64,000 nt of DNA from Proteobacteria bacterium UBA7415. Its GTDB lineage: Bacteria > Pseudomonadota > Gammaproteobacteria > Arenicellales > Arenicellaceae. Every line of letters starts with the position of its first letter. The stretch's first letter is position 1. Where the stretch lies: contig DKML01000020.1 in the NCBI GenBank assembly GCA_002470515.1, positions 1 through 64,000 on the forward strand, in the 5' to 3' direction. Under the pieces are notes generated by a model that was given only the letters and a program-made list of their open reading frames with translations, did not search any database and had not been told where the DNA came from. Shown here one piece after another: positions 26,032-34,836 of this stretch. Both the position numbers and the translations under genes were made by a program.

Positions 26032-27465
26032 ATGTCTGATGCACCCACCACTGCTGATCGCCTAAGTACCGTTGACGACTGGGTAGAGTATATCCAGTCT
26101 TTGCATGTTCGTGAGATCGAGCTTGACCTTGGGCGGACTAAACAGGTTTACGAACGGTTGGTCCCTCAAGGTCTTAGGTCCCGAATTATCAGCGTTGCTG
26201 GAACCAACGGTAAGGGCAGCACTGCACAGCTACTTAACCATGTTTATCTGAGTGCTGGCTATTCGGTAGGTAAATACACGTCGCCACATTTACTGCGTTT
26301 TAATGAGCGCATTCAAATTGATGGCAATGATGTAAAGAATATAGAATTAATCGGCGCTTTTAAGACCGTAGAAACGGCTAGACAGGATACTCCTCTTACC
26401 TTTTTCGAGTTTGGTACGCTGGTTGCTATTGAACTGTTTAGGCAAGCAGATGTTGACGTGATGATAATGGAAGTAGGACTCGGTGGGCGCTTAGACGCTG
26501 TCAATATTCTGAATTGCGACTTGGCGATAATAACCAGCATATCAATTGATCATTCGGCATGGCTTGGCAATACGGTTGAGCAAATTGCGTTCGAAAAAGC
26601 AGGTATCGTACGTTCGGCTAAACCTGTTGTTATCGGGGAAACCCGTTATGACAAGCTAGTTCAAGAGTCGTGTAGAATGCGCGGCGCGATTTGTTATCAG
26701 CTTGGAGTTAACTTTGCTTACAACGACCTTTATGGCGAGCAAGGTGATGATAAAACAGAAGGGAATACGGTTGACTTGCGTTGGGATTGGCGAGGTACCG
26801 ACGCCCCTGAAGACACATTTTCAGCTGCCAGTAATCACATACATATCAAGGGGATACCACTTCCCTTTAAGCAGCAAGGAGTTCAATTAAATAACGCAGC
26901 GTGCGCAGTGCAGGCCGTTACTTTACTTCAACAGTTTTTGCCCGTATTGCCCCAGGCAATTCGAGATGGTATTAGTGCTGCGCACATGAGGGGGCGATGC
27001 CAAGTTGTGTCATATGAACCAACGGTGCTTTTAGATGTTGCCCACAATGAGGATTCGATTAATGTGTTGAATAGTTTCCTTAAGGCTTTGCAAGTTAAAG
27101 GAAAATTGATAGCGGTTTGCGGCATGCTTAGGGATAAAGAAATAGCCCAAAGTTTGACTCAAATTGCACCCAGTATTGATGTCTGGTGTATAGGCTCAAT
27201 TAAAGGAGACCGGGGTAGTCCGGCGTCTCATATTGCCAAGATAGTAGAAGGTTTTTACCTAGAAGGCTCCTGTGGCAAATCATTGCAACATGCGAAGCGC
27301 CTGGTCGATTCGAACATTGAAATGGTCGGCAACGGCAGTATTCAACAATACGAGTCGATAGATAGTGCCTTTGACGCAGCATTGTCGAATGCTCAAGCAG
27401 ACGATTGTATCGTGGTTTTTGGTTCCTTCTATGTGGTAGCTGATATACTTGCGCGACTTTCTTAG
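26032..27465 (+). CDS. folC: Bifunctional folylpolyglutamate/dihydrofolate synthase
   Basis: A 477-residue Mur-ligase-family enzyme that adds glutamate to dihydropteroate and to folates. The P-loop is GTNGKGSTAQLL (about residues 58-69). KYTSPHLLRFNERIQI, EVGLGGRLDAVN and SISIDHSAWLGNTVEQIAFEKAGI follow in family order, and DVAHNEDS marks the C-terminal domain. At 477 residues it is somewhat longer than the usual 420-430; an insert near residues 225-265 accounts for part of this. It is the second gene of the trpF-folC pair. Confidence 0.95.
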   Translation: MSDAPTTADRLSTVDDWVEYIQSLHVREIELDLGRTKQVYERLVPQGLRSRIISVAGTNGKGSTAQLLNHVYLSAGYSVGKYTSPHLLRFNERIQIDGNDVKNIELIGAFKTVETARQDTPLTFFEFGTLVAIELFRQADVDVMIMEVGLGGRLDAVNILNCDLAIITSISIDHSAWLGNTVEQIAFEKAGIVRSAKPVVIGETRYDKLVQESCRMRGAICYQLGVNFAYNDLYGEQGDDKTEGNTVDLRWDWRGTDAPEDTFSAASNHIHIKGIPLPFKQQGVQLNNAACAVQAVTLLQQFLPVLPQAIRDGISAAHMRGRCQVVSYEPTVLLDVAHNEDSINVLNSFLKALQVKGKLIAVCGMLRDKEIAQSLTQIAPSIDVWCIGSIKGDRGSPASHIAKIVEGFYLEGSCGKSLQHAKRLVDSNIEMVGNGSIQQYESIDSAFDAALSNAQADDCIVVFGSFYVVADILARLS

Positions 27466-27623
27466 TAGCACATTTACCAGACAAGATAATAGAGCAAGGA
27501 CGGCGCTACCCGCCAGTTGCTTTCTCTGTTCAGTTTGACTTAATTTTTGATAGAATTTTAGCAATATTATTACTTAAATAAATTTTGTCAGTGGCCCGCA
27601 AATAAATAGTAACGCAATTGATC

Positions 27624-28352
27624 ATGGAACAGGACTTTGAACTTAAGCATCGTTTAGTCGGCGCTGCGGTATTGATCTTTTTTGGCGTACTGGTTCTACC
27701 TTGGTGGCTAAGCCCGCCTGTTAAAAACACTTCTGCAAATACTAGTGATTCCAACTTGTCTGTAGACTCCTCAGGAGTTGTGAAAAATGAAGATGAAGCC
27801 GTATTAGGGCCAGACCTTCTGGCGGCTTTGGCTGCTGAGCAGGATGTAATTGGAGAGGGCGAAGAATCGGTGTATGTGTCGCGGATCACACCGTTAGATG
27901 AAGGAGAGTCTGCTATCTCGAACGCAGCCAGTCCTGGGGAGAACTCTAAGGTGGAAGTGGCTGTTACCGAGCTCAAGAGTGCTGCTGAGACAGACGTCAA
28001 GCCAAAAGTAACTAAACCTAAACCTGCTCCTGTCAATACTAAACCCCTACAACAGGCTGTCGAACAAACCACATTAACTCAAAAAACGGCGGCCGATAGC
28101 CTTAGTATTGAAGTGGGGTGGGCTGTTCAAGTAGGTGTGTTTACGGATCAAATTGGGGCAGGCAAGGTAGTTGACGACCTAAAAACTAAAGGCTTTAATC
28201 CGAAGACGAGCGTTGTTGATACCAATAAAGGTCCTAAAACAGGTACGCGAGTATGGCTCGGGCCGTACGAAGCCAGAGTTGATGCAGCTAAGGCTAAAAG
28301 TAAATTGACAGCTAAAACCGGTGAGCCCGGATTTATCAGGACTTATCCTTAA
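27624..28352 (+). CDS. SPOR-domain protein, DedD-like
   Basis: A 242-residue inner-membrane protein with a short cytoplasmic start (MEQDFELKHRLVG), one transmembrane helix (AAVLIFFGVLVLPWWL), a Pro/Lys/Ala-rich periplasmic linker, and a C-terminal SPOR domain (VGWAVQVGVFTDQIGAGKVVDDLKTKGF...TRVWLGPYEARVDAAKAKSKL). SPOR domains bind denuded glycan at the septum. Its place between folC and cvpA is that of DedD in Enterobacteria and Pseudomonas. The ATG at 27624 is preferred over an in-frame TTG six bases earlier. Confidence 0.88.
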   Translation: MEQDFELKHRLVGAAVLIFFGVLVLPWWLSPPVKNTSANTSDSNLSVDSSGVVKNEDEAVLGPDLLAALAAEQDVIGEGEESVYVSRITPLDEGESAISNAASPGENSKVEVAVTELKSAAETDVKPKVTKPKPAPVNTKPLQQAVEQTTLTQKTAADSLSIEVGWAVQVGVFTDQIGAGKVVDDLKTKGFNPKTSVVDTNKGPKTGTRVWLGPYEARVDAAKAKSKLTAKTGEPGFIRTYP

Positions 28353-28524
28353 AGTTGCAGACTATTACCTTTGAGTAAGTTTAAATTAGATATAGTGTTC
28401 CCAATATTATTTAGCTAAGTATTCTGGCGTTTCTAGGCCTTTAAACTTAAGCGGTTAGGCGATATCGGTGCGAAGTAAAGCGCTGAGTAAAAAGCAGTAA
28501 ATAACGAACTAAGAAGAGATTTAT

Positions 28525-29136
28525 ATGGGTGGTTTTGACTGGATAATTGCGTTGGTGTTTGTGGTCTCCGTCGTAGTTGGTATGTGGCGAGGGTTCGTGA
28601 AGGAGGCCCTGTCTTTAGCTTCATGGATTATGGCGTTTTGGTTGGCGATCGCTTTTTGCCACGAAGCCGGTGACTTACTTGGTCAATACGTTAACATCCC
28701 AACCGAAACGTTTAGAGTTTGGGCTGGTTTTGCTCTAGTGTTCGTATCCACTTTGTTTGCGTTTGCAATGCTGAGCATGTTCTTAACTAAGGTTTTCTTG
28801 CATGGCCCCGTAAAATCATTAGACCGAATTCTTGGGATTGGTTTCGGCGGTCTTAGAGCCGCAGCGGTTATTGTTCTGCTTATGTGGGTTGTGCGCGCCA
28901 TGGGCATGGACGAAGGTGATTGGTGGAACAATTCGAGTTTCTTACCAAGGTTCGAACCGGCACTTGATTTTTTTGAGCAACAATTACCAGAGAGTTTACA
29001 ACGTGACGCTGGTGCTGATCCTTTGGCAGAGACTGAATTGCTCAAAGGTGTGATAAAAGAGAACCTGCCCGCAGACGTATTACCAAGCTTAGAAGAATTA
29101 GATGGAACTGCTTCTGACCAAAATGGGTCTGAATAG
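28525..29136 (+). CDS. cvpA: CvpA family membrane protein
   Basis: A 203-residue protein with four predicted membrane segments and the CvpA start GGFDWIIALVFVVSVVVGMWRGFVKEALSLASW. ILGIGFGGLRAAAVIVLLMWVVRAMG forms the last helix and a charged C-terminal tail follows. In E. coli CvpA is needed for colicin V production and tolerance of bile salts; its molecular role is unsettled. It precedes purF by 77 bases, the conserved arrangement, and the two are probably co-transcribed. Confidence 0.93.
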   Translation: MGGFDWIIALVFVVSVVVGMWRGFVKEALSLASWIMAFWLAIAFCHEAGDLLGQYVNIPTETFRVWAGFALVFVSTLFAFAMLSMFLTKVFLHGPVKSLDRILGIGFGGLRAAAVIVLLMWVVRAMGMDEGDWWNNSSFLPRFEPALDFFEQQLPESLQRDAGADPLAETELLKGVIKENLPADVLPSLEELDGTASDQNGSE

Positions 29137-29213
29137 TCAGCGTATAAAATCGTAATGATGTATCATTCGCCCTGAACTCGACCAAACTTTTTCTAGATCC
29201 GGAACAAGACATT

Positions 29214-30737
29214 ATGTGTGGTGTTTTAGGCATTATTGGTAATTCCCCCGTTAGAACCACTCTATATGATGGCTTAACGGTATTGCAGCACCGCGGGCAG
29301 GATGCGGCGGGCATCATGACTTGCGATGATCAAGGTCAGATAAACCTGCATAAGGACAACGGTTTAGTCAAAGATGTTTTTGGCTTTCGAGATATGGAGC
29401 GGCTTAATGGTAACGCGGGTATAGCCCACTGCAGGTACCCTACAGCAGGATCTAGCTCTGCAGCCGAGGCCCAACCATTTTATGTAAATTCCCCATTTGG
29501 TATTTCGTTGGCGCATAACGGAAATTTAACCAATGCCGCGAAACTTCGTGAGCGCATCTTTCGCGATGATCTGCGCCACGTAAACACCAATTCTGATTCC
29601 GAAATTTTACTAAATGTGCTCGCTCACGAAATCTACAATACGATCGATCGTGGCACTCAGCGTTTAACCAATGAAAACATTTTCACTGCGATGCGTGGCG
29701 TTTTTGAACGTTGCCATGGCGGTTATGCGGTTGTTGCGTACGTGGTCGGTGTTGGTATTGTCGCGTTTCGAGACCGATTTGGCATTCGCCCTCTTATATA
29801 TGGCTATCGGGATACCGATGCCGGACGCGAGTACATGGTGTCTTCCGAAAGCGTTGCGTTAGACAGTCAAGGCTTCACAACCGTTGCCGATGTAAGGCCC
29901 GGTCAAGCCATCATATTCAGTCACGATGGCGAAGTTGATAGCGAGATATGTGTTGATGCGCCGACTTATGCGCCGTGCATATTTGAGCAAGTGTATCTTG
30001 CACGACCAGATTCTATGATCGACGGTATCTCTGTGTACCGTACGCGCATGCGTATGGGCGAAAAGCTAGCGCACAAAATTGAGCGTGAATGGCCCGACCA
30101 CGATATTGATGTTGTTATACCCATTCCTGACACTAGTCGCACTTCGGCTCTTGAAATGTCGCAGGTGTTGGGCGTAAGGTACCGCGAAGGCTTTATTAAA
30201 AACCGCTACATTGGCCGAACGTTTATCATGCCGGGTCAAGCCGAACGTAAGAAGTCGGTGCGTCAGAAGCTAAATGCTATTGACTTGGAGTTTCGTGGTA
30301 AGAACGTGATGCTAGTCGATGATTCAATTGTACGCGGTACAACGTCTAAGCAAATTGTGCAGATGGCACGAGAAGCGGGCGCCAATAAGGTTTATTTTGC
30401 ATCAGCGGCTCCACCGGTCCGATACCCAAATGTGTACGGTATAGATATGCCAGTTGCTTCGGAATTGATTGCCAATAACCGAACGGTTGAGCAGATTCAA
30501 GAATTGATCGGTGCAGACAGACTGTTCTATCAAGATCTCAATGATTTGGTTGAAGCTGCAAGCGAAGGCAATCCTCAGATAACCGAGTTTGATACATCTT
30601 GCTTCAGTAAAAAATACATTACTGGTGACGTTACGCCTGAGTATCTTAAGGATTTAGAGGATGCGCGTAATGACAATGCCAAGCAGGGCTTTAGTCCCAA
30701 TAGAAAGAAAAGTACTAAGACAGCCACTTCCGCATAA
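29214..30737 (+). CDS. purF: Amidophosphoribosyltransferase
   Basis: A 507-residue enzyme that makes phosphoribosylamine from PRPP and glutamine, the first committed purine step. The N-terminal MCGVLGIIG exposes catalytic Cys2 of the class II glutaminase domain, with HRGQDAAGI following. The PRPP-binding loop [18 protein letters not shown] lies at about residues 364-381. No propeptide is present before MCG. purC and purL lie farther along. Confidence 0.97.
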   Translation: MCGVLGIIGNSPVRTTLYDGLTVLQHRGQDAAGIMTCDDQGQINLHKDNGLVKDVFGFRDMERLNGNAGIAHCRYPTAGSSSAAEAQPFYVNSPFGISLAHNGNLTNAAKLRERIFRDDLRHVNTNSDSEILLNVLAHEIYNTIDRGTQRLTNENIFTAMRGVFERCHGGYAVVAYVVGVGIVAFRDRFGIRPLIYGYRDTDAGREYMVSSESVALDSQGFTTVADVRPGQAIIFSHDGEVDSEICVDAPTYAPCIFEQVYLARPDSMIDGISVYRTRMRMGEKLAHKIEREWPDHDIDVVIPIPDTSRTSALEMSQVLGVRYREGFIKNRYIGRTFIMPGQAERKKSVRQKLNAIDLEFRGKNVMLVDDSIVRGTTSKQIVQMAREAGANKVYFASAAPPVRYPNVYGIDMPVASELIANNRTVEQIQELIGADRLFYQDLNDLVEAASEGNPQITEFDTSCFSKKYITGDVTPEYLKDLEDARNDNAKQGFSPNRKKSTKTATSA

Positions 30738-30894
30738 TTAGTATGTTCTGTTATTCTATGATCATGCCATGATGTTATCTTTAGTTTGTATAGAGGATCT
30801 AGTTTTAGTCTTTGCATTTCCGTAAAGCCTAATTTCAGAACTTTAACTAAACCCCTTAACGCAGGAAGTGATCTAGATCTTGCCCCCTTAAACG

Positions 30895-32091
30895 ATGAGC
30901 AGTAAAAAGCCACCATTAGACTTAACCGATTTATCCATTGACACGCTGGCGGTCCGAGCGGGACAAAACTCAAGCGAGTTTCGCGAACATAGCGAAGCTA
31001 TTCATGTCACTTCAAGTTTCACATTTGATTCTGCTGAACAAGCTGCGAGAGTGTTTGCTGATGACGAAGCGGGCTTCGTCTATTCGCGCTTTAGCAATCC
31101 TACGATCTCGTCCTTTGAGGAAAAGCTGGCGGCTCTAGAGGCTGGAGAAACCTGCGTCGCAACGTCGTCAGGTATGTCTGCAATACTTGGTTTCATTCTA
31201 GCGAACTATTCAAGTGGTCAACACATCGTATCTTCAAGATTTGTATTCGGTGCCACTAAGGTTCTATTTGATGACCTGCTCGTAAAATTTGGTATTTCCG
31301 TAAGTTATGTTGATGGCATCAACATCGAAGAGTGGTTAGCCGCGCTTCAAGATAATACCGGCATGGTGTTCTTCGAAACACCAAGCAATCCAACGATGAC
31401 TTTGATCGACATTCAAGAGGTTAGTCGCTCAATTAAAGCAGTTAATAAGTCGATATCAGTGGTGGTTGATAATTGTTTTTGCAGCCCAATTATTCAACAG
31501 CCGATATTGCTCGGTGCTGATGTAGTCGTGCATTCAGCTACAAAATTCATCGACGGACAAGGCCGCTGCATTGGCGGAGCTGTAGTTGGCCCCGAAGAGC
31601 TTGTAGGCAAGCCAATGCAAAAACTAATGCGTACAGCTGGCTTAAGTACAAGCCCATTTAATGCTTGGGTGTTTTCTAAAGGTTTAGAAACATTAGGTGT
31701 AAGGGTTAGACAAGCTTCTGAGAACGCTCTAACCATAGCGAGTGCTTTTGAAGCGAGCGGGCAGTTTCTTTCAGTTAACTACCCTTGGCTCGATTCGCAT
31801 CCTCAACAAGCCCTTGCCAAGCGTCAGCAAAAAAGCGGCGGCGCAGTAGTGAGTTTTGAAGTTAAAGGAGGTCAGAGTGCCGCGTATGAGCTAATTAACG
31901 CAACTCAACTCTGCTCAATCACAGCAAATTTAGGGGACACTAGAACCACGATCACTCATCCGTTTACGACAACGCATGCGCGTTGGAGTGAAGAGTTGAA
32001 GGCTGAGGTTGGAATTAGCCCTAGTCTTATTAGACTAGCTGTTGGTCTTGAAGACCCACAGGATATCCTGCGAGACCTGGGCTTAGGCTAA
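30895..32091 (+). CDS. metZ: O-succinylhomoserine sulfhydrylase
   Basis: A 398-residue PLP enzyme of the Cys/Met-metabolism family. It has TLAVRAGQNSSEFREHSEAIHVTSSF at the N-terminus, FVYSRFSNPT, and the PLP lysine in HSATKFIDGQGR (about residue 210). The FREHSEAI and downstream purF-metZ gene order are those of Pseudomonas MetZ, which makes homocysteine by direct sulfhydrylation. A cystathionine synthase role cannot be excluded by motif alone. An A/T-rich hairpin, CTAAAAA/TTTTTAG, covers the stop codon (32088-32105) and may help termination. Confidence 0.93.
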   Translation: MSSKKPPLDLTDLSIDTLAVRAGQNSSEFREHSEAIHVTSSFTFDSAEQAARVFADDEAGFVYSRFSNPTISSFEEKLAALEAGETCVATSSGMSAILGFILANYSSGQHIVSSRFVFGATKVLFDDLLVKFGISVSYVDGINIEEWLAALQDNTGMVFFETPSNPTMTLIDIQEVSRSIKAVNKSISVVVDNCFCSPIIQQPILLGADVVVHSATKFIDGQGRCIGGAVVGPEELVGKPMQKLMRTAGLSTSPFNAWVFSKGLETLGVRVRQASENALTIASAFEASGQFLSVNYPWLDSHPQQALAKRQQKSGGAVVSFEVKGGQSAAYELINATQLCSITANLGDTRTTITHPFTTTHARWSEELKAEVGISPSLIRLAVGLEDPQDILRDLGLG

Positions 32092-32222
32092 AAACGAGTT
32101 TTTAGAGGTTTGAGTCCAGATAGGCTGATTTAATCCAAAGGGCAAACCCTGCTTTATTAGAGGGCAAATCTAAGGGCTTCTCTTCTTAGAGTTTGCTATT
32201 GAAAACTGCACAAAGCTCCTGC

Positions 32223-32840
32223 TTAGATCTGCAAGAACGCATTCAAGCTAAGAATGCTCGTTTCTAGTTCACTAGCATCTTGCGAATACTCTACTTCGAT
32301 AACGCCGTATTCGTTGATTCTAAAGCCAATGCCTATGCCTGCTGCAAGTGCAACTTCTTCCCCAGCCACTAATATTTCACCGCTGTTGGTGAGAATTCCA
32401 AAGGGTGCGTTCTTAATACTGCGGTCTATGTAAGAAAGACCGCCTTTAACTTTGAAGTACAGTTTGCCTGGAGAGCGGTAAGTAAAGAATAAGTTGACGA
32501 TATCGCTTTCATAAGTTGTGCCTGAAGTCCCCAATAGGGAGTCAAGTGCAGAGACAGCTGTTTCATCAGTTTGAATATACTCAAGTTCGACTGTTGATGA
32601 ACCTCCATCTCCTACAGGCCTTGCGAACTCATAACCCAGTACAATGCCTACACCTTCTGCATCAGGAACTTCGGCAATATTAGGGTCAACGTTGGCTACT
32701 TTGGCACCGATAATCCACTTGCCGTCAGCTGAATAACCGAATAGTGGGCCACTTTTGGATTGCTGCGCCAATAGTGTATTGGGTAAGGCTATTGCGAGCA
32801 GTGCAGTGGTAATCAAAAATGCTTTGGTATTTGCTTTCAT
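32223..32840 (-). CDS. Small outer-membrane beta-barrel protein
   Basis: A 205-residue protein with a clear signal peptide (KAFLITTALLAIALPNTLLAQQ, cleavage after LLA). The mature part reads as alternating strands typical of an eight-stranded barrel of the OmpA/OmpX-like porin group: WIIGAKVANVDP, GVGIVLGYEFAR, STVELEYIQTDE, VNLFFTYRSPGKLYFKVKGGLSYIDR, VALAAGIGIGFRINEYGVIEVEYSQD. The last residue is Ile rather than the more common terminal Phe. Function unknown; such proteins are structural, adhesive or ion-related. It is convergent with metZ. Confidence 0.75.
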   Translation of the reverse strand: MKANTKAFLITTALLAIALPNTLLAQQSKSGPLFGYSADGKWIIGAKVANVDPNIAEVPDAEGVGIVLGYEFARPVGDGGSSTVELEYIQTDETAVSALDSLLGTSGTTYESDIVNLFFTYRSPGKLYFKVKGGLSYIDRSIKNAPFGILTNSGEILVAGEEVALAAGIGIGFRINEYGVIEVEYSQDASELETSILSLNAFLQI

Positions 32841-33156
32841 TGCGTGAGTCTAATTAGTAAGTGATTTTTATGCGCTGGAAATCCAAGCGCTGAGCGTTAA
32901 TTTTTTAATCGAAAAACAGACCGTCTATATTTCTTTATCACCAACTTGAAAACTAAGCCTTGCGGCGACGATATACAGTCTTCGCGTTCGATAACACTGG
33001 CTGTGATGCCTAAAATTGCGCATATTTAGCGCTGATTGCTCTCTAGACCTTTTATTAGACATCAAGTGCTTTTAAAATTCTAGTTGATAAAGTTGTTATA
33101 AGTCTTTATGCGCAAACAAGTTTTGTTGTTTAGTTTTGTCCAAATTGGAGAGTTTT
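32841..33156. other. Intergenic region between divergent outer-membrane protein and ftsB
   Basis: No gene or strong structure is seen. It should hold both promoters. The right end supplies the ribosome-binding site that decides the ftsB start: GGAGAG at 33147-33152. Confidence 0.4.
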
Positions 33157-33456
33157 TTGAAACCTATAGCGTCCGTTTTGTTTGTTTTGCTGGTTGTTCT
33201 GCAGATACAGCTCTGGTTTGGTACGCATGGGGTTTTCAAGCTGCATAACCTCGAAGATGCCATCGTGCAACAAATAGATATTAATGAACAATTGGCCGCA
33301 CGTAACCAACAGCTTCATGCTCAGGTAATTGAGCTAAAGGAAGGTCGAGAAGCGCTTGAAGATAGAGCGCGGAGCCATTTAGGTTTTATAAAGGAGGGTG
33401 AAGTGTTCTACCGAATCATTCCTGCGGCCGATGAAGCGGCATCTAGCTCAAATTAA
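33157..33456 (+). CDS. ftsB: Cell division protein FtsB
   Basis: A 99-residue bitopic membrane protein of the FtsQLB complex that activates septal peptidoglycan synthesis. One transmembrane helix (VLFVLLVVLQIQLWFG) ends in the family WFG motif and is followed by a short coiled coil with ENE-like spacing (INEQLAARNQQLHAQVIELKEGREALEDRARSHLGFIKEGEVFYRI). The start is a TTG at 33157, chosen because GGAGAG lies four bases upstream and the resulting N-terminus fits FtsB; upstream TTG codons at 33136 and 33145 are less likely. The common neighbours eno and ispD are absent. Confidence 0.9.
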   Translation: MKPIASVLFVLLVVLQIQLWFGTHGVFKLHNLEDAIVQQIDINEQLAARNQQLHAQVIELKEGREALEDRARSHLGFIKEGEVFYRIIPAADEAASSSN

Positions 33457-33589
33457 ACTCTAGAGTCAATGCTAATGGCTTTGCTTAATTGCTTTGATTA
33501 ACTCCATTAATCCACTATTTTAAGTCGCTAGTTTAGAGTTCAACTTTTTCCCGAAATTTTACTCGGAAAATGATTATCCATAAACTCAG

Positions 33590-34318
33590 TTAGACTAAGC
33601 TGGTGTTGCTTAGCTCTGCCGTTGCTTGGTCTACCTTTAAATGGCTATCCGTTTGCCCCCAATCACCTAAAACCGTCCGTGTTTTGGTTGTGCCGTCGAC
33701 TTGATAAGTGTGCACCTGTTGGCGATGAGTGTGGCCATGAATCATGTTGTTTACATCGTACTTAGAAAAAGCATCAAGAACAGCCTGTTCGTTCACATCC
33801 ATAATAGTCATGCTGACTTGTGTTTTGTGTTGATTGCTTTGTTTACGAGCCATGTCGGCCATTTCAATTCTTTGCGGAATGGGCTGCGATAAAAACATGT
33901 CGCACCATTGATCGTTGGTAACCATTTGTTCGCGAAACTCTTGATGAGCAATATCATCGGTACATAAGCTGTCGCCATGTAAGAGAAGGGTTGGTGTTCC
34001 ATATAGATCCACAACAGTTTCGTCCATTAATATTTTAAAACCACTTGCCTTTGAAAACTCATCGCGTACTAGAAAGTCTCTGTTGCCCGCAATGAAATAG
34101 CAGGGTGTTTGTTCTGCGCGTACGCGCATAGCGTCCAGAACTGGGCCCACGCCTAACATTGAAGCCGCGTCGTCACCAATCCAGTATTCAAACAGATCAC
34201 CAAGCACATAAACGGCATCGGCGCCTGAGCATGTTTCGCCCAGAAATTTTAAGAAGCCTGCTGTGATTTGTGGCTGGTCTTGTTTCAAATGTAAATCAGA
34301 GACGAAATAGGTAGCCAT
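33590..34318 (-). CDS. lpxH: UDP-2,3-diacylglucosamine diphosphatase LpxH
   Basis: A 242-residue metallophosphoesterase that makes lipid X in lipid A synthesis. All metal-binding motifs are visible: FVSDLHLK, LGDLFEYWIGDD, GNRDFLV, LLHGDSLCTDD and MIHGHTHRQ. I chose the start MATYFVSDLHL (34318), which fits the family; a start at 34342 would add eight residues. It is convergent with ftsB and diverges from the ilv genes. Confidence 0.95.
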   Translation of the reverse strand: MATYFVSDLHLKQDQPQITAGFLKFLGETCSGADAVYVLGDLFEYWIGDDAASMLGVGPVLDAMRVRAEQTPCYFIAGNRDFLVRDEFSKASGFKILMDETVVDLYGTPTLLLHGDSLCTDDIAHQEFREQMVTNDQWCDMFLSQPIPQRIEMADMARKQSNQHKTQVSMTIMDVNEQAVLDAFSKYDVNNMIHGHTHRQQVHTYQVDGTTKTRTVLGDWGQTDSHLKVDQATAELSNTSLV

Positions 34319-34593
34319 TAAGTTGATCTCAGCTGTAAACAATGGAGTCTATTGTAAACATCCCCTCAAGGTAAAACCATACGCATTAGAGGTCTTGTTT
34401 GTGTTGACCCTAATAGAAACGCCTTAGTTCAACGAATTTGCGATAAGTAAGCCTAAGATTTGCCTCATGAATAGTATAAATAGGCCCTTTTTCTGAATAC
34501 CGATTTGTAACTCACGGTCTATCCTTTAGACTTTGGCTAATAAGCGATAAGAAACGTTTATTTTTTTGAGGTACGACTTTATACTCATCCCTC

Positions 34594-34620
34594 AAGCGCC
34601 ATACTTAGTGGCGTTTTTTT
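34594..34620 (+). terminator. Intrinsic terminator in the ilvI leader
   Basis: CGCCA (34597-34601) pairs with TGGCG (34609-34613), extended by AAG/TTT. A run of seven T follows. The only plus-strand gene nearby is ilvI, 217 bases downstream. An upstream stem (TTGAGG at 34566-34571 with CCTCAA at 34590-34595) shares two bases with the base of this hairpin, so the two could compete as in an attenuator. Confidence 0.6.
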
Positions 34621-34660
34621 ATTGCCATGTGACGCGGGGTTTAGTCCACGTTATGGCAAT
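34621..34660 (+). promoter_or_regulatory. Stem-loop between the leader terminator and ilvI
   Basis: ATTGCCAT (34621-34628) and ATGGCAAT (34653-34660) are perfect inverted repeats enclosing 24 bases, in which GTG and CAC can extend the pairing. No T-run follows. It could be an operator or an RNA structure in the ilv leader. Confidence 0.4.
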
Positions 34661-34836
34661 CATTTGTTCGGTTTTTAGACAGCACTTAAACAACGACGTT
34701 GGCGCACACTAGAGCCGAGCTCAATTGAATTTGAATTTGGCCTTATTGCTAGATTTCACTGTAATAATACGGTTTAGGTCTGGTAAGAGGGTGTGGCTCA
34801 TATTATTAAGTTTTAAATAGTTAACTGGAGAATAAG

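Larger units (their letters stand above)
34319..34836. other. Long leader/intergenic region upstream of ilvI
   Basis: No gene of normal size is seen. It contains a hairpin TTGAGG/CCTCAA (34566-34595), an overlapping intrinsic-terminator-like hairpin (34594-34620), and a further stem-loop (34621-34660), all in the plus orientation. A very short frame at 34401-34427 (GTG start; Val-Leu-Thr-Leu-Ile-Glu-Thr-Pro) is too weak to call a leader peptide. Confidence 0.5.

Noticed and set aside
28948..28960. GGTTCGAACC, resembling a tRNA T-loop
   Set aside because: It lies within the cvpA coding sequence and no acceptor stem or anticodon arm can be built around it.
34401..34427. Possible ilv leader peptide (GTG start; Leu-Thr-Leu-Ile)
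   Set aside because: It is only eight codons, has no ribosome-binding site, lacks a run of branched-chain codons and is about 170 bases from the terminator.
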